Origin: Bombilactobacillus bombi
GTDB lineage: Bacteria; Bacillota; Bacilli; Lactobacillales; Lactobacillaceae
Reading direction: 5' to 3'
DNA: 64,000 bases
Assembly: GCF_013607485.1 (NCBI RefSeq)
Contig: NZ_SCHP01000001.1
Location: forward strand, 122,529 to 186,528
This document shows positions 8,458-15,596 of the stretch, in pieces (position 1 is the first letter of the stretch; each line of letters starts with the position of its first letter). The notes below the pieces were generated by a model. The model saw only the letters and a program-made list of their open reading frames with translations, made no database searches and was not told the origin of the DNA. Made by a program: the position numbers and the translations under genes.

Positions 8458-8876
8458 TATTTACTAACCTCCTTTACTTTAGGATTGGTTATTTTGCTTT
8501 TTATCATATTCAATATACGTGTAGTATAAGCTGTAACCACCAATAAGATTACTGTTGCAATTAAAATGACAATCACTAATTGTACTCCTTCAGCACGCAT
8601 AATTTTTAAATTACCTGCTAAAGAAATTCCTGATGGTACAAACAAAAAGCCAATCATACTAATCATTGCTGAACCAAAAGAATCTACCCACTCAACTTTT
8701 ATCACCTTAAAAGTCAACAGCAAATACAACATCACTAAGCCTATAACTGCTGTCGGTAAAGGAAATGATTTGGGCATGGAATCAGAAATGAATTGCGAAA
8801 CAAACAAAATCGCGGCATATATCAACATTTGTATTAGTAATGGTGCTGATTTTGCTTTAGTATTTGTTTTTTCCAT
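8457..8876 (-). CDS. lrgA: LrgA-family membrane protein (copy 2)
   Basis: 139 residues with four predicted membrane helices. PKSFPLPTAVIGLVMLYLLL and FLFVPSGISLAGNL mark the LrgA/CidA family. It sits 129 bp downstream of lytR, which is the usual lytSR-lrgAB order, so this pair may be the original partner of the sensor system. No terminator separates it from lytR, so read-through is possible in addition to its own LytTR-type promoter. Ribosome site GGGAG lies upstream of the ATG. Confidence 0.92.
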   Translation of the reverse strand: MEKTNTKAKSAPLLIQMLIYAAILFVSQFISDSMPKSFPLPTAVIGLVMLYLLLTFKVIKVEWVDSFGSAMISMIGFLFVPSGISLAGNLKIMRAEGVQLVIVILIATVILLVVTAYTTRILNMIKSKITNPKVKEVSK

Positions 8877-8911
8877 TATCAGGACTCCCCTCTGATTTAT
8901 TAACCGCTTAC

Positions 8912-8917
8912 ATATTA
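8912..8917 (-). promoter_or_regulatory. -10 box of the lrgA2 promoter
   Basis: TAATAT on the minus strand, 33 bp downstream of the last LytTR half-site, exactly the geometry seen at lrgA1. There is no convincing -35 hexamer. Confidence 0.55.
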
Positions 8918-8950
8918 ATCCTAAAACGGCTATTTGCGGGGATTTTCAGA

Positions 8951-9001
8951 GCCAATTGCCTTAATTATTTTCTAAACTGCAAATATCCAGAAGTGAAATA
9001 C
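8951..9001 (-). promoter_or_regulatory. Three LytTR-type half-sites upstream of lrgA2
   Basis: On the minus strand the units are GTATTTCAC (8993-9001), GCAGTTTAG (8972-8980) and GCAATTGGC (8951-8959), with 12 bp between each. The central unit is identical to one at the lrgA1 promoter; the outer ones are weaker matches. The regular 21-bp phase and the equal distance to the -10 box support a LytR operator. Confidence 0.7.
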
Positions 9002-9005
9002 TTTA

Positions 9006-9734
9006 CTAAACTCCTAAACGACGCTTTAATTCCTTTTGATATGACCGTCCGACTTGAATTTTATCATTATTAGCCATAACTAAAATAGTAGTGTGATTAA
9101 ACCAAGGTTGAACTTCCTTAACAGCTTCCAAATTAACCAAAGAATTACGGTGCACTTGCACAAACTTGGCCGCAGTTAAACGCTGTTTAATCCAAGTCAA
9201 AGTATTTTTGGTTTGATAGCGATTAGTTTTAGTTGTTATAGTTAAAACTCCACTATTCACTGTGGCGGAGATTAAATTGTCCTTTTTAATAACAATATTG
9301 CGATCATTAAGCTCAACTGTTAATAAGTTTTCTAATGATTCTTTTTGACTGTCATGCCGGTTTCCTAAAGCTCTAATAGCCTTAGTAAGCGCCTGGTTAA
9401 TCCGTTCAGGTTCAAAAGGCTTTAGGATGTAATCCAAAGCATCGACACTAAAAGCTTTGACAGCAAATTCATCATAGGCAGTCGCAAAAATAATTAGGGG
9501 CGCATAAGGCAGTTGATGTAACTGCTGAGCTAAAGAAAAGCCATTATCTCCATTTAAAGAAATATCTAAAAAAATAATATCAATTTGTTCTTTAATCAAA
9601 ATCCCCAAACCGGTTTTGACATCTTCACTTTGAAAAAGTTTAATCTCCATGTTTTGCAGACAAGGACTTTTTTTAATTAAATACGATAACTCTGCCCGTG
9701 CTAATTGTTCATCATCTACAATTAAAATCTTCAT
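9006..9734 (-). CDS. lytR: LytTR-family response regulator
   Basis: 242 residues. An N-terminal receiver domain (about 1-120) has the acidic pair DDE at 7-9, phospho-acceptor Asp57 in IIFLDISL, and Lys in YILKPFEP. A C-terminal LytTR DNA-binding domain (about 140-240) includes KFVQVHRNSLVNLEAVKEV and KIQVGRSYQKELKRRL. It is the partner of the sensor kinase just upstream (ATGA overlap) and the presumed binder of the 9-bp direct repeats at the three promoters of this island. In Bacillus and Staphylococcus this pair senses pyruvate/energy state and switches on lrgAB-type genes. Confidence 0.93.
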   Translation of the reverse strand: MKILIVDDEQLARAELSYLIKKSPCLQNMEIKLFQSEDVKTGLGILIKEQIDIIFLDISLNGDNGFSLAQQLHQLPYAPLIIFATAYDEFAVKAFSVDALDYILKPFEPERINQALTKAIRALGNRHDSQKESLENLLTVELNDRNIVIKKDNLISATVNSGVLTITTKTNRYQTKNTLTWIKQRLTAAKFVQVHRNSLVNLEAVKEVQPWFNHTTILVMANNDKIQVGRSYQKELKRRLGV

Positions 9735-11476
9735 AGATCAATTTCCTCCTTAGATAACTGCCAGGGAATTAAAACTATAAAACTAGTTCCTTTTGCGCTA
9801 GTAGTAATTTTTATTTGGCTAATACTACCATATAAACCTAAGAAACGGCGGTTAAGGTTATATAAGGCAGTACCAGTACCATGTGACTCAATAATTGGTT
9901 CTTTTAAAATCTGAGTTTGAATTTGTTGTTTGATACCCTGGCCATTGTCACTTACTTTAATTTGAAAATAATCATCATCATAGGGAACAATTTCCACTAG
10001 AATTTGATTATTATTTTTCTGACCTTTAAAAGCATGCCTGACTGCATTTTCAACAAATATTTGCAAACAAAAGGCTGGAATTAAGACTTTTGATGATACT
10101 TCTACATGATATTGAAGCTGAAAACGGTTAGGAAAACGTAAATTTTCTAAATTCATATAGGCATCCACGTGCTTTTTTTCTTGTTGTAGGGTTACTTCTT
10201 TTTCCTGGCCGTTTTGCAGACTAGAACGAAAGAAAATACTCAATTGCATTACTGCCGTTCGGGCCTTATCTATATCTACCCGCATTAAAGCTGCTATTGT
10301 ATTTAAAGCGTTAAAAAAGAAATGCGGGCTTATTTGGACTTGCAAAGCCTTAATTTCAGCTTCAGTAATTAAAGAAGTTTGTTCCTCGGCGATACCAATC
10401 GCTAATTGTCCTGAAAAAATCGTGGCTAATCCGGCAACTAAGTTTTCTTCAACAACTGTCAATTTTTCTGGATCAGTAAAATAGACCTTCAAAGCACCAA
10501 TTGTCTGCTGATTAACTTGTAAGGGAATAACGATTGCCGCAGCTAAGGGACAATGAGGATGAGGACAACCAATTTCAGCTTTACAATGTGCTAAACGTCG
10601 TTTACCCGTTAAAATTACCGTTTTAGATAAATCGGTTAAGACTGGTTCATTAGCAATATGATGATCAGCCCCGGCGCCGACATGAGCTAGAACATTTACT
10701 TTATCAGTAATTCCCACCGCGTCAAAGTTAGTATATGTTTTAATAATTTCACAAACATGGTGAGCCGAATCAACATCTAAACCCTTTCGAAAATAAGGTA
10801 AGGTCTTATTAGTCAATTCCAAAACATCCTTAGTTTGAACAGCTCGTAATTGACGTTCGTTGGACATATACGTTTTCAAAATTTCAATAAATAAACAAGA
10901 ACCGACAGTATTTAAAAAAGCCATCGGCACAATAACTAATTTTACCAAATCAAATCCCCGAAAAATACAAATAAAGGCCATTTGAATAAACTCCGCACCT
11001 AAGCCTAAGATTCCCACCCAAAAAATCGAAGGATACAACTGTTTGCCTCTTACTTGGTCACCAATTTTACCAACCAAAAAGCCAATCAAAACCGAACTAA
11101 CTATGTAAAATGAATCTGAAAAATTACTGAAAATAAAACGATGTAATCCCCCTACTAAACCAACAACCATCCCCACACCCGGTCCAGCGGTCAAACTAGC
11201 GGTGGTGATTACCAAAGTTCTAGTATTAGCAATAGAATAAGATTGTGACAAATTAGTAATAATTGTGGGCATTACTACTTCTTTCGAATTTGTAATTTCG
11301 ACACCAGTTAAATTAGATATTATGACAAAAATTGAAAAAATCAGCGTCAGCCAGATTTGTGCCTTAGAATTACGACTTTTAATCAGATTGCGAAAAAAGC
11401 TCGTATTCACTAACAAAAACGCTAAAATCATAATAAAGCCTAGACGTTCAGCCAATAGGATTAAAAGGTTAAACAC
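9731..11476 (-). CDS. lytS: LytS-family sensor histidine kinase
   Basis: 581 residues from GTG at 11476, chosen because GGAGG lies 9 bases upstream; an ATG at 11485 touches the ribosome site and is unlikely. Residues 1-200 hold the multi-helix 5TM-LYT sensor. A GAF-like domain (about 225-365) contains a Cys-rich motif, HCKAEIGCPHPHCPL, that is usual in LytS proteins. Then come the His_kinase domain with the phosphorylated His of QISPHFFFNALN (His385) and a HATPase domain with ENAVRHAF and DNGQGI. It overlaps lytR by 4 bp. Its promoter carries LytTR-like half-sites, suggesting autoregulation. Confidence 0.92.
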   Translation of the reverse strand: MFNLLILLAERLGFIMILAFLLVNTSFFRNLIKSRNSKAQIWLTLIFSIFVIISNLTGVEITNSKEVVMPTIITNLSQSYSIANTRTLVITTASLTAGPGVGMVVGLVGGLHRFIFSNFSDSFYIVSSVLIGFLVGKIGDQVRGKQLYPSIFWVGILGLGAEFIQMAFICIFRGFDLVKLVIVPMAFLNTVGSCLFIEILKTYMSNERQLRAVQTKDVLELTNKTLPYFRKGLDVDSAHHVCEIIKTYTNFDAVGITDKVNVLAHVGAGADHHIANEPVLTDLSKTVILTGKRRLAHCKAEIGCPHPHCPLAAAIVIPLQVNQQTIGALKVYFTDPEKLTVVEENLVAGLATIFSGQLAIGIAEEQTSLITEAEIKALQVQISPHFFFNALNTIAALMRVDIDKARTAVMQLSIFFRSSLQNGQEKEVTLQQEKKHVDAYMNLENLRFPNRFQLQYHVEVSSKVLIPAFCLQIFVENAVRHAFKGQKNNNQILVEIVPYDDDYFQIKVSDNGQGIKQQIQTQILKEPIIESHGTGTALYNLNRRFLGLYGSISQIKITTSAKGTSFIVLIPWQLSKEEIDL

Positions 11477-11519
11477 GACAGTCATCCTCCCTTGACAGCT
11501 CTTATTCTAATAAACTTTA

Positions 11520-11525
11520 ATTATA
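11520..11525 (-). promoter_or_regulatory. -10 box of the lytS promoter
   Basis: TATAAT on the minus strand, 32 bp downstream of the nearer LytTR-like half-site (11558-11566). The -35 region is only a T-rich run. Confidence 0.55.
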
Positions 11526-11557
11526 GTAATTTCCAGTTAAAAAAAGGATTACTTTTG

Positions 11558-11587
11558 CTAAGCTGCCAATATTGAAACTTTAACTTC
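11558..11587 (-). promoter_or_regulatory. Two LytTR-like half-sites upstream of lytS
   Basis: On the minus strand GAAGTTAAA (11579-11587) and GCAGCTTAG (11558-11566) are separated by 12 bp. The second differs by one base from the GCAGTTTAG core found at both lrgA promoters. Spacing to the -10 box is 32 bp, against 33 bp at the lrgA promoters. Confidence 0.6.
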
Positions 11588-11623
11588 TTTTTTTTAAACC
11601 TTAATTACCGCTTTAAAAGAACA

Positions 11624-11667
11624 AAAAATCTTCTATCAATGCTATATAGCACTTCGAGAAGATTTTT
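11624..11667 (-). terminator. Terminator of the gdpP-rplI unit
   Basis: On the minus strand AAAAATCTTCT pairs with AGAAGATTTTT around a 22-base loop that itself contains the small palindrome GCTATATAGC. A T-run follows. It ends the rplI transcript just before the lytSR island. Confidence 0.8.
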
Positions 11668-11672
11668 AGCAA

Positions 11673-12125
11673 TTATTTTTCTGAAACATGAACCCGAATT
11701 TTAGCTTCAATGCCTGGATATAGTTTAACTGGAACATTAGTATACCCTAAAGTCTTAATCGGCTCTGGCAAAACAATCTTGCGTTTGTCTAAATCAATCT
11801 TAAATTGCTGATTTAAAGCTTGCGCAATTTGCTTACTAGGAATAGATCCAAATAATCGACCATCACTGCCCGCCTTGGAATGTAGTTCCACGACCGTCTC
11901 ATCTTTTTCCAAAAAATTCTTAATCATTTCCGCACTAGCGTATTCCTCATCTTTTTCACGCTGTTGGGCGGCTTGTTGCGCTTGCAGTTCTCTCATGGCT
12001 GCGGGGGTAGCTTTTTTAGCTTTGCCATTTTTAATTAAATAATTTTGTGCGTAGCCATCAGCTACTTCCTTTACTTCTCCGCGTTTGCCGCGTCCACGAA
12101 CATCCTGGGTAAAAATTACTCGCAT
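11673..12125 (-). CDS. rplI: 50S ribosomal protein L9
   Basis: 150 residues, normal length. The N-terminal RNA-binding lobe has MRVIFTQDVRGRGKRGEVK and GYAQNYLIKNGKA, joined by the long helix typical of L9 to a C-terminal domain with LFGSIPSKQIAQAL. It binds 23S rRNA. It lies 11 bp downstream of gdpP and is probably co-transcribed with it. Confidence 0.97.
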   Translation of the reverse strand: MRVIFTQDVRGRGKRGEVKEVADGYAQNYLIKNGKAKKATPAAMRELQAQQAAQQREKDEEYASAEMIKNFLEKDETVVELHSKAGSDGRLFGSIPSKQIAQALNQQFKIDLDKRKIVLPEPIKTLGYTNVPVKLYPGIEAKIRVHVSEK

Positions 12126-12136
12126 AAAAGTTCCTC

Positions 12137-14179
12137 CTAGCTATTACTTTTTTTAGTTATGGACATATGTTTATCTTCCACTTTTTGGTGAATAATTGCA
12201 ATCAATTGTTGCTTCACTTGAGCAATTGTAGTTGCACTTAATTGGGTAGCCGCATTGGACAAATGACCACCGCCACCCATTTCTTCCATAATGACCTGAA
12301 CATTAAAGTCTCCTAAGCTCCGTGCCGAAATAGATATTTTATCATCTGCACGCTTAGTGATTACAAAAGCGGCATCAATCTGATCCAACGTTAATAAAGT
12401 ATCTGCAGCTTGAGCCGCAATCACTGAATCATAAATCTGGTCTTCAGCTCCGTTGCATAGTGCAATATGCGGTGTGACCATCATAATCGAATCAATTAAA
12501 TGACTCCGTTGAATATAAGAGTCAACTTTTTCCTTTAATAAATTCTGTACTAAAGTGCCATCAGCTCCGACGGAACGCAAATAACTAGCGGCATCAAAAG
12601 TTCTCGTACCTGTTCGTAAAGTAAAAGAACGAGTATCAACAGAAATTCCGGCTAACATCGCCGTTGCTTCTAATTTGCTTAAAGAAGGACCTGTTTGGGG
12701 TTGATATTCTACCATTTCTGTAATCAATTCACTGGCTGAGGAAGCATAGGGCTCAATATAAACTAAAATAGGATTCGGTGGAAATTCTTCCCCCCGCCGA
12801 TGATGATCAATTATGACCAAATGTTCCGCTAATTTTTGGCAAAGTTGGGAACTAACTGAAATAGACGGCTTAGAGGTATCAACCATAATCAGCATACTAT
12901 GTGCAGTTGCTTGTTCTAAGGCGGCTGCTGGTGCAATCAGGTCCGTTTTTAACTCTTGATTTTGCGTGATAAGGTTTAAAAGTCGCGCAATGTCAGTATG
13001 CAGATTTTTTTGTTCAACCACAATATGACATTTTTTATTATTCATTTGGGCGATACGATGAATTCCTAGACAAGCGCCTAAAGAATCCATATCTGGATTT
13101 TGGTGGCCCATCACATAAATATCATCAACTTGATTAAATAGTTCCCGCAATGCCTGGCTAATCATCCTTGCCCGCACCCGGGTTCTTTTTTCCATAGGAT
13201 TAGTATTACCGCCATAAAAGCGCGCACGCTCATCACCCATTTTAACTACGGCTTGATCACCACCGCGTCCCAAAGCTAAATCCAGATTTTTTTGTGCTTC
13301 GCGAGCTAACTCGCTTAAATCATCCCGTCCATAAGCAAAACCAACGCTTAAAGTTAAAGGATAGTTCTTTTTTGAAGTATCTTGTCGAATCTTATCTAAA
13401 ATTGCAAAATTGTCCTTTTCTACCTGGATTAAAGAACGCGCATAAGCAATTATAATAAACTGATCTTCGCTCACCCGCTTAATAAACATCGAATTATTTT
13501 TTGCCCAATCTGTTAACTGATTTGTTACATAGTTTGTAAGATTAGATTGGTCACGATCAGCCATGGTCTGCGTTAATTCATCATAATTATCTAAAAAAAC
13601 TTGCCCAATCGCAATTTTTTCATCTTCATATTGCTGCTGAATACGAGCATAATTAGTAATATCCAAAAGATAAATCACTCTTAGGTCAGTTTGGATATAG
13701 CACTGAAACTGAGATTCTTTAATCTTAATGAGTCCTTGTGGCTGGTCTTGGGGAGATTTAGCTGCAAGTAATTGCTCTAATTGCGGATTAACTTCTCCTA
13801 AGGTCTTACCAATGATATCTTCTTTACCAAAATAATTTTGCAGTTTGGGATTAATCCATTGAACTGTATTTTTAGAATCATCATTGTATAATAACATCCC
13901 TAACGGTATGTTGATTAGCGCTTCTTGTTCTCCACGACCCTTGCGAAAGGCCAAATCCTCTAAATACTTATTAGCCTGCTTAAATAAGGTGTCAAAGGCA
14001 TAAAAACTTATTACTAAAACCAATAATACTAAGACAATTTCTAAGATTGCTAAAAGCGGATGGGCAAAAAATCCCACTACAATCGCAATTGCTGCTAAAA
14101 GTAAAACGGCAACTAGACACAATTTTAAAGGCCATTTTAAACCTAATAAACCGCTTCTAGTTAATTTATTTTTATCCAT
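12137..14179 (-). CDS. gdpP: Cyclic-di-AMP phosphodiesterase GdpP (DHH family)
   Basis: 680 residues. Two N-terminal membrane helices (about 15-65) are followed by a PAS-like region, a degenerate GGDEF domain (about 175-310) without a GGDEF signature, and the DHH-DHHA1 phosphodiesterase module. The metal-binding motifs are visible as GHQNPDMDSLGA, the VDTS motif, and IIDHHRRGEEFP, and the DHHA1 end has GGGGHLSNAATQL. It degrades c-di-AMP, which controls potassium and osmolyte uptake and wall stress. The gdpP-rplI pair is the usual order in this order of bacteria. Confidence 0.95.
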   Translation of the reverse strand: MDKNKLTRSGLLGLKWPLKLCLVAVLLLAAIAIVVGFFAHPLLAILEIVLVLLVLVISFYAFDTLFKQANKYLEDLAFRKGRGEQEALINIPLGMLLYNDDSKNTVQWINPKLQNYFGKEDIIGKTLGEVNPQLEQLLAAKSPQDQPQGLIKIKESQFQCYIQTDLRVIYLLDITNYARIQQQYEDEKIAIGQVFLDNYDELTQTMADRDQSNLTNYVTNQLTDWAKNNSMFIKRVSEDQFIIIAYARSLIQVEKDNFAILDKIRQDTSKKNYPLTLSVGFAYGRDDLSELAREAQKNLDLALGRGGDQAVVKMGDERARFYGGNTNPMEKRTRVRARMISQALRELFNQVDDIYVMGHQNPDMDSLGACLGIHRIAQMNNKKCHIVVEQKNLHTDIARLLNLITQNQELKTDLIAPAAALEQATAHSMLIMVDTSKPSISVSSQLCQKLAEHLVIIDHHRRGEEFPPNPILVYIEPYASSASELITEMVEYQPQTGPSLSKLEATAMLAGISVDTRSFTLRTGTRTFDAASYLRSVGADGTLVQNLLKEKVDSYIQRSHLIDSIMMVTPHIALCNGAEDQIYDSVIAAQAADTLLTLDQIDAAFVITKRADDKISISARSLGDFNVQVIMEEMGGGGHLSNAATQLSATTIAQVKQQLIAIIHQKVEDKHMSITKKSNS

Positions 14180-14235
14180 ATCTTCCTCTTTTTTAATTAA
14201 ACCTGCCCTTATTTTACCATATTTAGCAGTTAAAC

Positions 14236-14265
14236 AAAAAAGCCTGCCTCTAGGGCAGACTTTTT
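14236..14265 (-). terminator. Terminator of the rpsF-ssb-rpsR operon
   Basis: On the minus strand GTCTGCC pairs with GGCAGGC around a short loop, extended by A/T pairs and followed by TTTTTT. It lies 57 bp after the rpsR stop and before gdpP. Confidence 0.8.
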
Positions 14266-14321
14266 AACAAGAGTTATTAAATTGCAATAAATATTAGCGA
14301 GTCAAATCCAGTTAAAACAAA

Positions 14322-14558
14322 TTAATCTTCTGCAACAAAAGGCAGTAAACCCATAATCCGGGCACGCTTAATTGCAATTGTTAACCGACGTTGGTTTTTA
14401 GCACCAGTACCAGTTACACGACGAGGTAAAATCTTGCCTCTTTCGGAAATGAAACGTTTCAATAAATCAGTATCTTTGTAATCAATATAATCAATATGAT
14501 TAGCAGCAATGAAGTCAACCTTCCGGCGACGACGGCCGCCACGACGTTGTTGTGCCAT
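14322..14558 (-). CDS. rpsR: 30S ribosomal protein S18
   Basis: 78 residues. It has the very basic N-terminus typical of S18 ([10 protein letters not shown]) and the core [41 protein letters not shown]. It lacks the Cys ligands of zinc-binding S18 forms. It is the third gene of rpsF-ssb-rpsR; S18 binds next to S6 on the 30S platform. Confidence 0.97.
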   Translation of the reverse strand: MAQQRRGGRRRRKVDFIAANHIDYIDYKDTDLLKRFISERGKILPRRVTGTGAKNQRRLTIAIKRARIMGLLPFVAED

Positions 14559-14582
14559 AATAAGCCCCTTTCTGTAATACTT

Positions 14583-15071
14583 TTAAAATGGTAAGTCATC
14601 ATCTGAAATATCAATCGACTGAGTGTTATCCGCAAACGGATCCTCATTCGGATCAGCTGTCGGTGCCTTAGTCGAATTATTATTGTTATTGCTCGATTGA
14701 TTAGGATTAGGAATATTATTACTTGATTGTGAAGGATGATTATTGTTAGCAGATTTTGGTTCTAATAAAGAAAAATTATCAACGACAACTTCTGTTACAT
14801 AAACCCGCTGTCCCTGCTGATTTTCATAGTTCCGAGTTTGAATGCGTCCATCAACCCCTACTAATGAACCCTTATGGGTAAAATTAGCAAAGTTTTCAGC
14901 AGCCTTACGCCAGATTACGCAGTTAATAAAATCAGCATCGCGATCGCCATTAGAGTTTGTAAACTGACGATTAACCGCTACTGTAAAAGTAGCCACAGCC
15001 GTTCCATTAGCAGTATAACGTAAATCAACATCTCGAGTTAGTCTACCAACCAGCACACTTCTATTAATCAT
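14583..15071 (-). CDS. ssb: Single-stranded DNA-binding protein
   Basis: 162 residues. An N-terminal OB fold (about 1-105) begins [21 protein letters not shown] Ser/Asn-rich flexible linker (about 110-150) follows, and then the conserved acidic tip DISDDDLPF, which recruits partner enzymes at the fork. It lies between rpsF and rpsR, the standard operon arrangement. A parS-like palindrome lies directly upstream. Confidence 0.97.
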   Translation of the reverse strand: MINRSVLVGRLTRDVDLRYTANGTAVATFTVAVNRQFTNSNGDRDADFINCVIWRKAAENFANFTHKGSLVGVDGRIQTRNYENQQGQRVYVTEVVVDNFSLLEPKSANNNHPSQSSNNIPNPNQSSNNNNNSTKAPTADPNEDPFADNTQSIDISDDDLPF

Positions 15072-15091
15072 TTATCCGCTCTCCCTTAAAG

Positions 15092-15107
15092 TGTTTCACA
15101 TGAAACA
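15092..15107. promoter_or_regulatory. parS: parS-like ParB binding site
   Basis: TGTTTCACATGAAACA differs from the parS consensus TGTTTCACGTGAAACA by one central base. It lies in the 37-bp gap between rpsF and ssb, about 9 kb from dnaA. Because the gap is non-coding, the palindrome is not explained by codons. Confidence 0.7.
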
Positions 15108-15108
15108 A

Positions 15109-15405
15109 TTAGTCTTCGCGTTTAATAATCATATGGCGAAGAATGCTGTCATCAATCTTAGAAAGCCGATCAAATTCGTTGATAGCAGCTTGATCAGATG
15201 CTTTAACATTAACAATGTGGTAAGTACCTTCAGTATAACCACCAATTTCATAAGCAAAACGCCGCTTTTGCCAGTCTTTAGAATCCATGACTTCAGCACC
15301 GTTATCTTTGAGAATGTTGTCAAAACGTTCGATCAAAGCTTTTTTATCTTCTTCAGCAATATCCGGCTTAATGATATACGTAATCTCATAATGAGTTTGA
15401 GCCAT
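15109..15405 (-). CDS. rpsF: 30S ribosomal protein S6
   Basis: 98 residues from ATG at 15405, which has GGAGG at the right distance; an upstream in-frame start at 15462 would add 19 residues foreign to S6 and is rejected. The S6 fold is recognisable from [22 protein letters not shown], the central [19 protein letters not shown] and the C-terminal [11 protein letters not shown]. It is the first gene of rpsF-ssb-rpsR and the partner of S18. Confidence 0.97.
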   Translation of the reverse strand: MAQTHYEITYIIKPDIAEEDKKALIERFDNILKDNGAEVMDSKDWQKRRFAYEIGGYTEGTYHIVNVKASDQAAINEFDRLSKIDDSILRHMIIKRED

Positions 15406-15532
15406 ATTGCACACCTCCCTTTGGACTAATGGAAAATGAATCTTCTCATTTTCAAGGAGCATTTAACTTTTAAAAAGTTTAATACTCACAGAATAAAATT
15501 CTACCATTCTTTCGGATTAATTTCCAGATAAA

Positions 15533-15589
15533 AAAGCTTTTTGCCTAAATAATTACTAAACGTCTAATTTAGATTACGCAAAAAGCTTT
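15533..15589 (-). terminator. Terminator of the gyrBA operon
   Basis: On the minus strand AAAGCTTTTTGC pairs with GCAAAAAGCTTT around a 33-base loop, followed by TTTTA. It starts 8 bp after the gyrA stop. Confidence 0.75.
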
Positions 15590-15596
15590 AAATTGT

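Noticed and set aside
9014..9022. A fourth LytTR-like unit (GTCGTTTAG) 12 bp further upstream of the lrgA2 array
   Set aside because: It lies within the last codons of lytR (Arg-Arg-Leu-Gly) and is explained by coding; the in-phase spacing may be chance.
15091..15429. 112-codon open frame opposite rpsF
   Set aside because: It is antisense to a well-conserved ribosomal protein and lacks a ribosome site.
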